A stretch of 41,647 nt of DNA from Prevotella sp. (GCA_024688365.1 JAILEG010000008.1:1-41647); one strand, 5' to 3'. Shown: positions 18,056-25,459, counted from the stretch's first letter. Made by a program: numbers and translations. Notes: generated by a model from the sequence alone, not told the origin.

Positions 18056-18877
18056 ATGAAGGAAAAGGTAAAAACAAGATTGACTGAAATTCCCGAGACC
18101 ATGCTCACTACCCTATGGGCAAAGGCCGTGGAGACCGACCGCCCCGATGGCTTACTGCGTGACGGGAAGGCGAAGGAGATAATAGAGCAGATTGATTATG
18201 ACTTCACGAGGTTCAGGAAAGCCAGGCTCTCACAGGTGGGCTGCTGCATCCGTGCCCGTCTGATTGACGACGAGGCACGGCAGTTCCTTGACCTTCATCC
18301 CGATGCTGTAGTCATACAGTTGGGGGCTGGACTTGATGCCCGTTACGAGCGGATGGGACAGCCTCCTGTGAGCCATTGGTTCGACCTTGACCTGCCGGAG
18401 GCCATCAGTCTGCGCCGCCGCTTCCTGACCGAGTCAGAGCGAAACACGTTCCTTTCCGAGTCGATGTTCGATGAGGCATGGATAGAACGTGTGAAGTCGT
18501 ATGGCAAGCCTATCCTTATCATCCTCGAAGGTGTGGTGATGTATTTCAGTCAAGATGAGATAGAGAGGCTTCTCAGCCGTCTTTGTGACAGGCTGCCCTC
18601 AGCTACAGTCCTGTTCGACATGCTTGCCTATGTCGCTGTCGGTCATGCCCGTCAGCACGATATGCTGCGTGAGATGGACAACGTGGCTGAGTTCAGGTGG
18701 TCGCTTCTCAACACGAGGGATATGGAGGAATGGAACAGCCGCCTGCACATCCGTAAGGAATACTACATGAGCGAGCATGATGAGGGACGGCTTCCCTTTG
18801 TCCTCCGCTTACTCTGTAAGATTCCCTATTTCTGGCGGCGTCTCAATCAGCGTGTTGTCCGCCTTGAAATAGGTTGA
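18056..18877 (+). CDS. Class I SAM-dependent methyltransferase, LCM/PPM1 family
   Basis: A 273-residue S-adenosylmethionine-dependent O-methyltransferase related to leucine carboxyl methyltransferase and TcmP-type enzymes. The SAM-binding motif I appears as AVVIQLGAGLDARYERM (about residues 83-100), followed by the family signature WFDLDLPEAISLRRRF and by ILIILEGVVMYFSQDEIERL. The N-terminal helical part (PETMLTTLWAKAVETDRPDG) is also typical. No signal peptide is visible. It is 60 bases downstream of the lipoprotein gene on the same strand and may modify the imported ligand or an intracellular acid. That link rests on position only. Confidence 0.85.
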   Translation: MKEKVKTRLTEIPETMLTTLWAKAVETDRPDGLLRDGKAKEIIEQIDYDFTRFRKARLSQVGCCIRARLIDDEARQFLDLHPDAVVIQLGAGLDARYERMGQPPVSHWFDLDLPEAISLRRRFLTESERNTFLSESMFDEAWIERVKSYGKPILIILEGVVMYFSQDEIERLLSRLCDRLPSATVLFDMLAYVAVGHARQHDMLREMDNVAEFRWSLLNTRDMEEWNSRLHIRKEYYMSEHDEGRLPFVLRLLCKIPYFWRRLNQRVVRLEIG

Positions 18878-18907
18878 GAATCTCCTTTCAACTTTGAGAA
18901 TAGTCAT

Positions 18908-18974
18908 CCCGTCTGTCTGAAATCCTTTTATGAATCTTTCCTGCCAGTCAGAAGATGCCAGACGGACAGACGGG
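18908..18974. repeat. Inverted repeat between the methyltransferase and TetR genes
   Basis: CCCGTCTGTC (18908-18917) is perfectly complementary to GACAGACGGG (18965-18974) across a 47-base spacer; the segment CAGACGGACAGACGGG also carries an internal short repeat of CAGACGG. No T-tract follows, so it is not a standard terminator. It could be a widely spaced operator for the adjacent TetR regulator or a structured RNA. Confidence 0.4.
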
Positions 18975-19034
18975 TTGTATGACGTTACATGTGGGTAATC
19001 CCTATAACTTATAATCAGCATTTAATATCCTTCT

Positions 19035-19652
19035 ATGCAGACACAGAAAGATGAAATACGCAGACTCATACTCCTCGTTGCTCGTGATGAGTTCCTGGCA
19101 AATGGAGTGAGACATACTTCTATGAAGACCATTGCAGCCAAGGCAGGTGTCTCCGTGGGTAACATCTACAACTACTATTGTGGGAAGGACGAGCTTCTGA
19201 AAGCTGTTCTTGCTCCTCTCTTTAAGGCTTTCAAGGAATATCAGATGAAGAATCTTTGTGAGGATTATACCACGCTCGACCTCTACCGCTACGATCTCTA
19301 TTATGAGATGATGCGCGAGCAGGTGTCCTCATTGGTCATACCCTATCGCAAAGAACTCTGCCTTTTGATCTTTGATACCGCCGGTACTTCACTTGAGAAC
19401 AGCTTCAGTCAGTTCCTGGATAAGAATTATGAGGATGGGCAGGAGTATATAGCCCGTATGAAGGCACTGCATCCGCATATTAACGCCGATGTGTCGCCTC
19501 ATTTCATCCGTATCCTCTGTGAACTGTGGGCAGGGCTGATAAAGAGTATCATTCTGAGGGATGATATTTCCAGTTCTGACCTTGACCGTATTATCTCCAA
19601 CTATGTCCGTTTTGGCATTGGTGGCTGGAAAAGTCTTATGGGGATAGAGTAG
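19035..19652 (+). CDS. TetR/AcrR-family transcriptional regulator
   Basis: A 205-residue regulator. The N-terminal TetR helix-turn-helix domain is clear: IRRLILLVARDEFLANGVRH, then TSMKTIAAKAGVSVGNIYNY and YCGKDELLKAVLAPL at about residues 8-65. The rest is the variable helical ligand-binding domain. It follows the methyltransferase by 157 bases on the same strand and is the only DNA-binding regulator besides the ECF sigma factor in the uptake region, so it may control the TonB receptor-lipoprotein-methyltransferase group. A hairpin terminator follows its stop. Confidence 0.9.
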   Translation: MQTQKDEIRRLILLVARDEFLANGVRHTSMKTIAAKAGVSVGNIYNYYCGKDELLKAVLAPLFKAFKEYQMKNLCEDYTTLDLYRYDLYYEMMREQVSSLVIPYRKELCLLIFDTAGTSLENSFSQFLDKNYEDGQEYIARMKALHPHINADVSPHFIRILCELWAGLIKSIILRDDISSSDLDRIISNYVRFGIGGWKSLMGIE

Positions 19653-19659
19653 GGGGAAA

Positions 19660-19693
19660 GGCTTTCTTGTTGAAAGCTGAAAGCCTGTATTTT
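19660..19693 (+). terminator. Hairpin terminator after the TetR gene
   Basis: GGCTTTC (19660-19666) pairs with GAAAGCC (19679-19685) around a 12-base loop and is followed by TGTATTTTG. It starts eight bases after the TetR stop codon. Confidence 0.6.
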
Positions 19694-19740
19694 GTTTCTA
19701 TCAGCTGTTTTCCAAATGAGTGGGGAGTATCTCATGTGGA

Positions 19741-19778
19741 AAACAAAAAGGCAACCAACATTTCTGTCGGCTGCCTTT
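19741..19778 (-). terminator. Terminator on the mdh side
   Basis: On the minus strand AAAGGCAGCC pairs with GGTTGCCTTT (19747-19756 and 19769-19778, one internal mismatch) and is followed by TTTTTGTTT. It lies about 90 bases downstream of the mdh stop. Confidence 0.6.
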
Positions 19779-19814
19779 GTCTTTCTCCGTTGGAGATGTG
19801 TCTTGATGTTGGTT

Positions 19815-19854
19815 GCGAGTTGTCAGGACTTGACCTGTCAGCTTGTCAACTCGC
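19815..19854. other. Stable hairpin in the mdh 3' region
   Basis: GCGAGTTG (19815-19822) pairs perfectly with CAACTCGC (19847-19854), with further imperfect pairing inside (TGTCAGG with CCTGTCA). It lies 11 bases beyond the mdh stop codon, so it may protect the mdh mRNA end or support termination. Confidence 0.5.
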
Positions 19855-19865
19855 CACTGTGTCAA

Positions 19866-20858
19866 TTACAGATTGGCATTGTCGTTCTTCCACTGGTCAA
19901 CAGCTGGAACGATGTCCAGGCTGACAATCTCGTCACGCATCTTGCAGAGATGCTCGTAAGAAGCCTGGAGAGAAGCCATCTCCTCAGCAGTGCCTGTAGG
20001 AGCTGTGTAGTGGACACCAGTCTCGTCGATAGTTGTAGGCATGGCCATCATGACGTTCTTGAAGCCGAGCTTCTCATCGTTTACATAGCAGCCTGCTGGC
20101 AGGGTGAACTTCTCGCCGCCCATAGCAGCCTCAATCATCTTCACAGCGTTGTAAGCCGGGCTTTGGAATGAGCTGCGGCCACGGAGCTTGATGATGTTTG
20201 AGCCACCCTGGATGGTGTTGTGCTTGATCTCAGCCCAACGCTCCTCTGACAGGTTCATCTCTGACAGCGGCTTGCCGTCAATCTTCACCTGAGAGGCGAA
20301 TACAGCCATCTGCTCGCCGTGACCACCGTAGGTGTGTGCGCCGGTAACCTTGTCCTGCTGTACGCCGAACTCGTGAGCCAAGGCCTGCTGCAGACGGGTT
20401 GAGTCGAGAGCTGCGAGAGAAGTCAGCTGGTTAGGCTTCAGACCTGAGTGGATGAGTGCTGTCAGTGCGGTGACGTCAGCTGGGTTGAAGATGACAACCA
20501 CATGCTTCACGTCAGGGCAGTACTTCTTGATGTTCTCTCCGAAGTCAGCTGCAATCTTGCAGTTGCCCTTCAGCAGGTCCTCACGGGTCATGCCCTCCTT
20601 ACGTGGGGCACCGCCAGATGAGATGATGAACTTGGCACCCGTGAACGCCTCGGCAGGATCAACGGTGTAAGAGAGGTTTGCGCCGGGGAATGCGCACTGC
20701 TCCATCTCATCGAACACACCATGAACGCCCGGCTCATAGATGTCATACAGACAGATGTTGGGAGTAAGACCGAGAGTGAGTACGGTCTGAACCATGTTTG
20801 AGCCGATCATGCCGCCGGCACCGACGATAACGAGTTTCTCGTTTGTTAAATAATTCAT
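19866..20858 (-). CDS. mdh: Malate dehydrogenase
   Basis: NAD-dependent oxidoreductase interconverting malate and oxaloacetate; in Bacteroidales it works in the reductive branch leading to fumarate and succinate. The 330-residue protein starts with the nucleotide-binding glycine motif VGAGGMIGSN (residues 12-21). The segment TREDLLKGNCKIAADFGENI, the block HVVVIFNPADVTALTALI, LDSTRLQQALA and the catalytic histidine region THTYGGHGEQMAVFAS fit the lactate/malate dehydrogenase superfamily, and the overall sequence matches my memory of the Bacteroides Mdh. It is monocistronic, with its own -7 box upstream and hairpins downstream. Confidence 0.95.
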   Translation of the reverse strand: MNYLTNEKLVIVGAGGMIGSNMVQTVLTLGLTPNICLYDIYEPGVHGVFDEMEQCAFPGANLSYTVDPAEAFTGAKFIISSGGAPRKEGMTREDLLKGNCKIAADFGENIKKYCPDVKHVVVIFNPADVTALTALIHSGLKPNQLTSLAALDSTRLQQALAHEFGVQQDKVTGAHTYGGHGEQMAVFASQVKIDGKPLSEMNLSEERWAEIKHNTIQGGSNIIKLRGRSSFQSPAYNAVKMIEAAMGGEKFTLPAGCYVNDEKLGFKNVMMAMPTTIDETGVHYTAPTGTAEEMASLQASYEHLCKMRDEIVSLDIVPAVDQWKNDNANL

Positions 20859-20909
20859 AACTTATTTTGTTGTTTTAAGAGATTTGTTTCCCTTCTGTTT
20901 TCAATACCG

Positions 20910-20917
20910 CAAAGTTA
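20910..20917 (-). promoter_or_regulatory. -7 box of the mdh promoter
   Basis: On the minus strand TAACTTTG matches TAnnTTTG exactly, 51 bases upstream of the mdh ATG. The -33 box is not clear. Confidence 0.55.
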
Positions 20918-21526
20918 CGAAAAATCAATTTCTATAGCGAAGTGATGCAGGTTTTTATTTGTTATTTTTTATAAAAATGCGTCTCATTGTAAAGTATGTC
21001 TTGCATTTTGGGTTTCTTGCGTCCGCCTTGTCATCGTTCTTTGGGCGGGAGAATCCGGAGTGTTGTCTTCCGGGCGGATAAGCACAGGGGGCTGATTTGC
21101 TGTGCTGCGGTTTTTCGCTGTCTTCCTGTAACGGCCCGCAGGTCGGTTAGTTGTGCCTCCCTTTGGTCAGGCTGGCTAATGTTCTGTCATCCATCTGCCC
21201 GTGGAAGACAGCCAAAAGGAAAGTTACTTACCTTTATTCATTCCAGTACTCCTGTACCAGTCCTCCTCTGTCTGGTGCGAGGCTTTTGAATACTTTGCAA
21301 GAAGTAGTTCAGTACTTTGGCAGCAATACTCCAGTACTTCACGTGAAGTATTCTGCAATCGCTCATCTCTTTCCGTCTTGTCTGTCCTTGGTCTTCATGT
21401 TGGAGGAGGCCCGTGGCCCACAAGGAGGGGAATAAGGTCAGGACGGAATGGTGTGACTGTGCAATGGTTATATCAAGCTCTTCCAAACATTTTCTGCTGG
21501 TTCTGTGAAAAAAAACTATCAAAACG
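20918..21526. other. Long non-coding interval between mdh and the RHS island
   Basis: No convincing gene was found here; the open frames present lack family signatures. The only clear structure is the 22-base-spaced repeat array at 21245-21354. The composition is mixed and includes GC-rich runs such as GGAGGAGGCCCGTGG. The interval may be the scar of lost RHS 5' sequence or an inserted block. Confidence 0.4.
21245..21354. repeat. Array of 22-base-spaced palindromic units
   Basis: AGTACT-like hexamers recur with a 22-base period: 21245 (AGTACT), 21289 (AATACT), 21311 (AGTACT) and 21333 (AGTACT). A second series runs 21303 (AGTAGT), 21325 (AATACT) and 21347 (AGTATT). Each of the last three 22-base units is therefore an interrupted inverted repeat; the best, at 21333-21352, is AGTACTTCACGTGAAGTATT, which has 9 of 10 matched pairs. 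The unit at 21267 is degenerate. The period is two helical turns and is not a multiple of three, which argues for protein-binding sites or an intergenic repeat, not coding. Confidence 0.6.
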
Positions 21527-21558
21527 TTTTCTTTTTTGAATGATTTGCTATATATTTG
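21527..21558 (+). promoter_or_regulatory. Promoter of the RHS island
   Basis: TATATTTG (21551-21558) matches the -7 consensus and TTTT (21527-21530) lies 20 bases upstream. Transcription would start near 21565, giving a leader of about 130 bases before the RHS ATG at 21698. Confidence 0.5.
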
Positions 21559-21697
21559 CACACAGATACTAATATCCGAAAATCCATACGCCGTTACGGG
21601 CCGGCACCCCGCTGAAAGCAATTTACTGACCGACAAAAGCCTGTAGCGACTTTTTGCCTTTACCATAACTATAAGAGCATTAATTCATAAACCTATT

Positions 21698-23164
21698 ATG
21701 TGTAAGCGTTTATCCTCACAGCCCCTGACTTTTGTGTCTTACGCACAGGTGGGCAGGCTCAATTGCATACGGACACGGGATGCCCGTGGATATGAGAGTA
21801 ACGTGAGGATAACCCGTGGAACGGAGACTTGGGACAACTTTGGTAAAAACGGAAATAAAGTCTTTGATGCCTCCTACGATGCCTGGGGCAGGCAGACGGT
21901 GACGCTCAACACCATCGGCCTGCACCGTGGCTATACGGGACACGAGATGCTCACGGAGTTTGACATCATCAACATGAACGGCCGCTTGTACGATCCTGTG
22001 CTGGGCCGCTTCCTCAGCCCGGACAACTATGTGCAGCTGCCTGACAACAGCCAGAGCTTCAACCGTTATAGCTATTGCCTGAACAATCCACTGAAGTACA
22101 CGGATCCGAGTGGTGAGCTTTTCGGAATAGATGATGCCGTTATCGCCTTTGCCCTGTTCAACATGGCAGGCAGCATGATGCAGGCATCTTTTCATGGGGA
22201 GAATGTCTGGAAGGCCGGCGCGTTAAGCCTGCTGTCATCAGCGGCAAGTTACGGGATAGGTGCCGCCTTTGGTGCAACGGGCAATTTCGGACACGAGCTG
22301 CTGCGGGCAGGAGCGCATGGGCTGGCAGGTGGTGTTATCAATGCTTTAGAGGGTGGCAACATCTTCAGTGGGTTTATCTCAAGTGCCGCAGCGTCAGGTA
22401 TCGGCTCATTCGCCCAAGGGGTAAGGATGAACACGGGACTTATGTTAGGCTCAACAACGCTCATGGGTGGAGTTGTGGCATGGGCTACAGGTGGCAAGTT
22501 CCTTGAGGGAGCTATGAGAGGGCTCATGATAGGAGCATTGAACCATGCATGGCATAACAGAGATGTCCCACATTACAGAATACTTCCTGATGGCTCTGCT
22601 GAGTTAGACGAAGTTGTAGTGATAGGGGATAGAGACTATGGTTACCATCATAGCCTTGGCTATTATCTTTTTGGTGATACCAGAAACCCTGATGGAGGTT
22701 ATGGTCCCATACAGGCTGATGCTGTCAGTTTTGGTATAGGTATCACTCTAACCTTTTTAGGAGAAACCATAGGAATAGAAGGTGGTATTCTTATGACTGG
22801 TGGAAGAGTTTCTCCATATTTTACTTTATCTGGTGGTTTTAGTTTGGATAATCTCTCCACATTTCTCACACATAAAGGAAATATGAATCCTTTGAGTTTG
22901 GTAAGTGCCAATGCTTATGGTAATTTTTTGATGTATTCTAATACATCACATTTAAAATCATTTGCACCTTATACTGGGTTGGGTGTTTCTAATTCTGTAA
23001 ATGTAGCAAATATTGGATTGCTAAATGGCTATAGTGCAGCCGAACAAACTAATTTAGGGATTTATGATACTCACCAAGCTGTTTCCTATGGGGCATCTTT
23101 ATCCGTAAATCCTGTAAGGGCTGATTTCTCAAAAATTAAAACTAAGACTTATGTTCCATTTTAA
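21698..23164 (+). CDS. RHS repeat-associated core domain protein, N-terminally truncated, with variable C-terminal domain
   Basis: A 488-residue C-terminal piece of an RHS polymorphic toxin. Full RHS proteins usually exceed 1000 residues and contain many YD repeats; here only the final core remains (ASYDAWGRQTVTL, IINMNGRLYDPVLGRFLSPD, SFNRYSYCLNNPLKYTDPSG, about residues 60-150). The first 30 residues (MCKRLSSQPL onward) match nothing I know. A glycine/alanine-rich helical linker follows (about 150-285), then SAELDEVVVIG at about 304-314. The last 170 residues are Gly/Ser/Asn-rich with strand-like blocks (FGIGITLTFLGETIGIEGGI, GRVSPYFTLSGGFSLD) and have no nuclease or deaminase motif I recognise. 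Base use becomes AT-rich after about 22560. The stop overlaps the next gene by 14 bases. Confidence 0.8.
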   Translation: MCKRLSSQPLTFVSYAQVGRLNCIRTRDARGYESNVRITRGTETWDNFGKNGNKVFDASYDAWGRQTVTLNTIGLHRGYTGHEMLTEFDIINMNGRLYDPVLGRFLSPDNYVQLPDNSQSFNRYSYCLNNPLKYTDPSGELFGIDDAVIAFALFNMAGSMMQASFHGENVWKAGALSLLSSAASYGIGAAFGATGNFGHELLRAGAHGLAGGVINALEGGNIFSGFISSAAASGIGSFAQGVRMNTGLMLGSTTLMGGVVAWATGGKFLEGAMRGLMIGALNHAWHNRDVPHYRILPDGSAELDEVVVIGDRDYGYHHSLGYYLFGDTRNPDGGYGPIQADAVSFGIGITLTFLGETIGIEGGILMTGGRVSPYFTLSGGFSLDNLSTFLTHKGNMNPLSLVSANAYGNFLMYSNTSHLKSFAPYTGLGVSNSVNVANIGLLNGYSAAEQTNLGIYDTHQAVSYGASLSVNPVRADFSKIKTKTYVPF

Positions 23165-23516
23165 TAGTTCTACCAACTATATAATAAGATTTCTTCTTAT
23201 TATTTTTTTAGGAATAATAATAAGATATAATTCTGACGACTATGAGAAAGTCATAGGATATTGGAAAGAAAAAGAATATAACTTTAAGGTTATTTCCTTT
23301 TCAGGAAGTCGGGATTACATTATAAAGGGGGTGGGGACTGATAGTGTGGAGAGATTGTTTGAAGTTTCAAATTTTTGGGAGATAGCTGATTATCTTCAGC
23401 CTGGTGACAGTATTATAAAGGCTAAAGGCTCCACAAAACTGAAATTGATAAAACATAATCCAGATACAATGTTTGTCTTTCCACTGATTGTAGATGGTGA
23501 GGTTGTGTGGAGATAA
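23151..23516 (+). CDS. Small membrane-anchored protein, putative cognate immunity protein
   Basis: A 121-residue protein with one N-terminal hydrophobic segment (IIRFLLIIFLGIIIRY, about residues 11-26) and a small polar domain (NFKVISFSGSRDYIIKG, LQPGDSIIKAKGSTKLKLIK) that should lie in the periplasm. Its start overlaps the end of the RHS gene by 14 bases, the classic toxin-immunity arrangement with translational coupling. I recall similar small GDSIIKxxG-type proteins from Bacteroidetes toxin loci but cannot name a family. The membrane anchor suggests that the toxin acts in the periplasm or at the membrane. Confidence 0.65.
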   Translation: MFHFNSSTNYIIRFLLIIFLGIIIRYNSDDYEKVIGYWKEKEYNFKVISFSGSRDYIIKGVGTDSVERLFEVSNFWEIADYLQPGDSIIKAKGSTKLKLIKHNPDTMFVFPLIVDGEVVWR

Positions 23517-23536
23517 CGCTGTTATGATTTAGGTCT

Positions 23537-23797
23537 ATGAGGAAGGTTTCGTTCTTTCTTGCCTGTAAATGCTTGTTGTCTGAGTCTTTGGTTATAAGAT
23601 ATTATTGGGGGCGCGAGGAAAAGCGAATGGAAAAATATAAGTGTGAAGAAGATGGTTACGTTACTCGTAATGTACTCTATCAATTCGTACCGGCAAAGTC
23701 CCTTCCTTCCTCAGATAAGTGTGGCATCAAATTCTATAAATGGATCTGGAAGGATAAGGAGGAATGGAGAATGTATAAGGATGGAGTAAAAAAGTAA
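23537..23797 (+). CDS. Frameshifted small gene, amidase-like fragment (continues in the -1 frame to 23913)
   Basis: The zero frame gives 86 residues ending MYKDGVKK. The stop follows directly on GTA AAA AAG TAA, a perfect A_AAA_AAG slippery heptamer at 23788-23794. In the -1 frame, coding continues as VSINYLCQETGCYSGHIDVV and onward to a stop at 23911-23913, which overlaps the start of the next gene at 23904. Together this gives about 125 residues. GIKF (residues about 64-67) and GHIDVVY in the extension are reminiscent of the end of papain-like Tae4-type cell-wall amidases, but the similarity is weak and the catalytic cysteine region is not certain. It may be a toxin remnant separated from its RHS carrier, broken by loss of one A, or a recoded gene. 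Confidence 0.4.
   Translation: MRKVSFFLACKCLLSESLVIRYYWGREEKRMEKYKCEEDGYVTRNVLYQFVPAKSLPSSDKCGIKFYKWIWKDKEEWRMYKDGVKK
23788..23794 (+). promoter_or_regulatory. A_AAA_AAG slippery heptamer at the frame junction
   Basis: The heptamer lies in the correct phase (GTA AAA AAG TAA) directly before the zero-frame stop. A -1 slip there joins the 86-residue frame to a 39-codon extension. A small possible stem (CCT-GTC with GAC-AGG, about 23808-23823, with a two-base bulge) follows. A lost A in the A6 run explains the same layout. Confidence 0.4.
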
Positions 23798-23903
23798 GTA
23801 TAAATTACCTATGTCAAGAGACAGGATGTTATTCAGGCCACATTGATGTAGTCTATAGAGGTAGCACCTATGGGCATTTTTATGAAAATGTAAAAACAAT
23901 ATT

Positions 23904-24593
23904 ATGGCATTAATCAAACATTATTTTATAGAATCGGTCAAATACATGGTAGGACTCGTGTTATTTTTGACTCTTTGTAACTCCTGTATGGGTGCAAGTA
24001 AGCAAAAGCACTTGATTGTTACCCAAACTCATGAAGGATATACCGTGAAAATGAATGGTAAAGTGGTAAATCAATTGTTTGTGGTCTCAGAGTACAGAAA
24101 AGGCAAAAGTGAATATTTGTTGCTACGTTCAGTGTTGAATCATGGCTACGCTCCTTATTATACGAATCAATTTGTCTCTATAAATTATCAAGACTTTGTC
24201 TTAGCACTAAATAGTGTACTTAAAGTTGTATCTGCGACATCGGATCTCAATAATTTGCGTTCGATAGAAATAGATTTGATTTCTTTGGGGGACGAGTGTC
24301 TTCGTATTACAAGGGATTATAAAGAAGTGTTTCGAGTAGAGAAATGTATTCATGCTGAAAATGTTTTGTCGATACTTTGGAAATCAAAACTAATTTCTGA
24401 CCTTCTGTGCATGCTATCAAATTATAATCTAACCATCAATGATATTAGAATTGAAATGCCGTTCTATACTAACTGGAAAGATTTTTCCTCCTACAACAAT
24501 GTGAATCAGATTCCAAAGGGGCTTGTCTCAGATAGGGTTTTAAGGGGAATTATATACATCTATTGCAGAAGTAATAAACCAATATCAAAATGA
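23904..24593 (+). CDS. Lipoprotein, putative orphan immunity protein
   Basis: A 229-residue AT-rich gene. The N-terminus has a hydrophobic core (YMVGLVLFLTLCNSC) ending in a lipobox-like CNSC (cysteine at residue 28), so the protein is probably lipid-anchored and periplasmic. The mature part alternates strands and helices (QTHEGYTVKMNGKVVNQLFV, LLLRSVLNHGYAPYYTNQFV, NNLRSIEIDLISLGDECLRI) and I recognise no domain. The start overlaps the end of the -1-frame extension of the preceding amidase-like fragment. A periplasmic lipoprotein is what an immunity partner of a cell-wall amidase would be. Confidence 0.6.
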   Translation: MALIKHYFIESVKYMVGLVLFLTLCNSCMGASKQKHLIVTQTHEGYTVKMNGKVVNQLFVVSEYRKGKSEYLLLRSVLNHGYAPYYTNQFVSINYQDFVLALNSVLKVVSATSDLNNLRSIEIDLISLGDECLRITRDYKEVFRVEKCIHAENVLSILWKSKLISDLLCMLSNYNLTINDIRIEMPFYTNWKDFSSYNNVNQIPKGLVSDRVLRGIIYIYCRSNKPISK

Positions 24594-24605
24594 ACTAATA
24601 AATAA

Positions 24606-24722
24606 ATGGTTAGAACTTGCATATATAAGAAAAATCACCTCACGTTAGATTTCTCCTGTTTAGAGGGCCTTGGCTGGAAATTCATCAATAAAGGTTTTAC
24701 GAAAAATATAATCGGTAACTAA
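24606..24722 (+). CDS. 38-residue orphan peptide, possible toxin tail
   Basis: A short frame (MVRTCIYKKNHLTLDFSCLE, then ending KGFTKNIIGN) stops one base before the ATG of the next gene. It has no signal peptide or known domain. Its size and position, butted against a putative immunity gene, fit the last residue block of a toxin whose body has been lost. It may also be chance. Confidence 0.25.
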   Translation: MVRTCIYKKNHLTLDFSCLEGLGWKFINKGFTKNIIGN

Positions 24723-25196
24723 ATGGAACTAATAAAATACAATATAAATAAGTGGTATCTCATTCTTAGAACTGTAAGTCAACTAATATTTTCAGTATCG
24801 TTTACTTATTTTATATTTTACATATTGAAAGCTGATTTGCGGAATCTTTTGATTATAATTGTCTATGTGTGGGGAATGTCGTTGAACGTTGCCTCAATAT
24901 TAGTCTGTGTTTATCTTTTATGTCAGAAAATTTGGGATAAGGCTTTCCTGTGCGTTAAGGGTGATAGTGTTTGGTTTTATGATTGCCTTAAAAGAAGATA
25001 TACATCCGTGAATGTTGGTGATATCTGTGGGTTAAATGATTATAATTCTTCGTATTATCCACATACATTACTAATCATCTACACTGTAAACGGAAAAATC
25101 TATACTTTCCCTTATTTTACAGAGGAAGGAAAGGATGCAGTTTCTGATATTATCTATAAGATATTATATGATTACGAAAAAGGAAAAACGGGATGA
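24723..25196 (+). CDS. Two-TM membrane protein, putative immunity protein
   Basis: A 157-residue protein with two adjacent transmembrane segments (LIFSVSFTYFIFYIL, about residues 21-35; LLIIIVYVWGMSLNVASILV, about 42-61) and a soluble C-terminal domain of short strands (LCVKGDSVWFYDCLKRRYTS, LLIIYTVNGKIYTFPYF) plus a final helix (KDAVSDIIYKILYDYEKG). The layout of a helical hairpin followed by a PH-like domain resembles STM3941-type membrane proteins, some of which occur beside effector genes. That family assignment is from memory and weak. Base use is AT-rich like the neighbours. Confidence 0.6.
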   Translation: MELIKYNINKWYLILRTVSQLIFSVSFTYFIFYILKADLRNLLIIIVYVWGMSLNVASILVCVYLLCQKIWDKAFLCVKGDSVWFYDCLKRRYTSVNVGDICGLNDYNSSYYPHTLLIIYTVNGKIYTFPYFTEEGKDAVSDIIYKILYDYEKGKTG

Positions 25197-25459
25197 TATG
25201 CCTTAAGCTGAAGTTGTCTGTGTCCTTTCCCGAAGCAGGCAGGATTCATGTCACGTTGTTCTGTTGCTCCTGTGACAGGTATGGAGCGGGTGACACATGT
25301 ATTCTGGTTAACGGCAGGTATGTGCCTGCGGAATTAGATTTATTGAATGTTGATTATTCTCCAATCTGCCAGATTTTATCCATGGAGCTTATGGAGGATG
25401 TAGCGCAAATATAACACCTTTGGTGTTTGACGGGAAAAACAATCATAGCAGTGTGTATT
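25193..25459 (+). pseudogene. C-terminal remnant of a DUF6984-like gene (copy 1)
   Basis: The open frame (25193-25414) starts inside the end of the preceding gene. From about residue 10 it aligns with copy 2 at 26023-26379: the pattern PEAGR..HV, CC..D..G, LV..R.VPAELDL, then VDYSPI.QI is shared, as is some 45 bases of non-coding sequence past the stop. The first half of the family domain is missing. Copy 1 has Leu-Asn where the family usually has Trp-Lys before VD. The gene is therefore a truncated duplicate. Confidence 0.5.

Noticed and set aside
21245..21354. CRISPR array
   Set aside because: The 22-base units follow one another without unique spacers, are too degenerate and each is itself palindromic. 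No cas genes are present.
21238..21666. 142-codon minus-strand frame over the repeat array
   Set aside because: The repeat period of 22 is not a multiple of three and the translation shows no domain; the RHS promoter lies within it on the other strand.
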